A stretch of DNA of 15,498 bases, taken from assembly GCA_964461135.1 (NCBI GenBank), contig CAYWTB010000103.1:1-15498 (forward strand), written 5' to 3'. The translations under genes were made by a program, and so were the position numbers. Positions 15,378 through 15,498 of this stretch are shown piece after piece. This DNA is from RQOF01 sp964461135. Its GTDB lineage: Bacteria; Calditrichota; Calditrichia; RBG-13-44-9. How positions within the stretch are numbered: position 1 is the stretch's first letter; each line of letters opens with the position of its first letter. Below the pieces are notes generated by a model that worked only from the letters and a program-made list of their open reading frames with translations, ran no database searches and was not told the DNA's origin.

Positions 15378-15395
15378 GGGGCTGTCCAAAAAGTA
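15378..15395 (+). repeat. Possible insertion-sequence end at the window edge
   Basis: ggggctgtccaaaaagta matches the GGGGCTGTCC-A/C-AAAAGT style of terminal inverted repeat found in several IS families. The mate repeat and any transposase would lie beyond the right edge. The remaining 103 bp contain no open frame that can be judged. The call rests on the motif alone. Confidence 0.35.
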
Positions 15396-15498
15396 AATTT
15401 TTATGAAAAATAATACAAAAATATTGATATCAAAAAAACACATGGCATTATCTTTTTTTTAGTTGAAATTTAAAAGAAAAGGTTCCTCCCCTTAATTT

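Overview
The window reads as bacterial chromosome, probably from the FCB side of the tree (Calditrichaeota, KSB1, Marinimicrobia or Ignavibacteria-like). That placement is an inference from gene style, moderately low GC and general protein similarity; no marker gene in the window proves it. Transcription signals look sigma70-like: the tRNA-Asp gene has a TTGATT / 17 bp / TATATT promoter.

Region 1 (1-2432) is accessory DNA. It holds the catalytic half of a tyrosine recombinase whose 5' part is broken. A tight two-gene module follows: a DUF3800 protein, then, 2 nt later, an unrecognised 161-residue protein with a barnase/RelE-like sequence pattern. After an AT-rich spacer comes a complete tRNA-Asp transcription unit on the minus strand. 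The tRNA 3' end faces the recombinase, as expected for an island inserted at a tRNA gene. This module is the most likely place for something undescribed.

Region 2 (2640-3563) is a complete but dead IS1595-family insertion sequence. It has 24-bp imperfect terminal inverted repeats, and its transposase frame is intact except for two nonsense codons.

Region 3 (3767-9286) is a tripartite RND efflux system in the order outer-membrane channel, periplasmic adaptor, inner-membrane pump. The first two genes overlap. No regulator gene is adjacent.

Region 4 (9537-11307) is an unrecognised polytopic membrane protein whose 3' end overlaps a zinc-dependent alcohol dehydrogenase gene by 32 nt. A gene-poor stretch of about 0.5 kb follows, with a possible remnant of a PurF-like amidotransferase.

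Region 5 (11825-15201) has two divergently transcribed housekeeping-type genes: an MFS transporter with a POT-family signature (minus strand) and the ribosome-associated GTPase TypA/BipA (plus strand). The last 300 bp carry a C/G-rich palindrome and an 18-nt motif that looks like the end of another insertion sequence.
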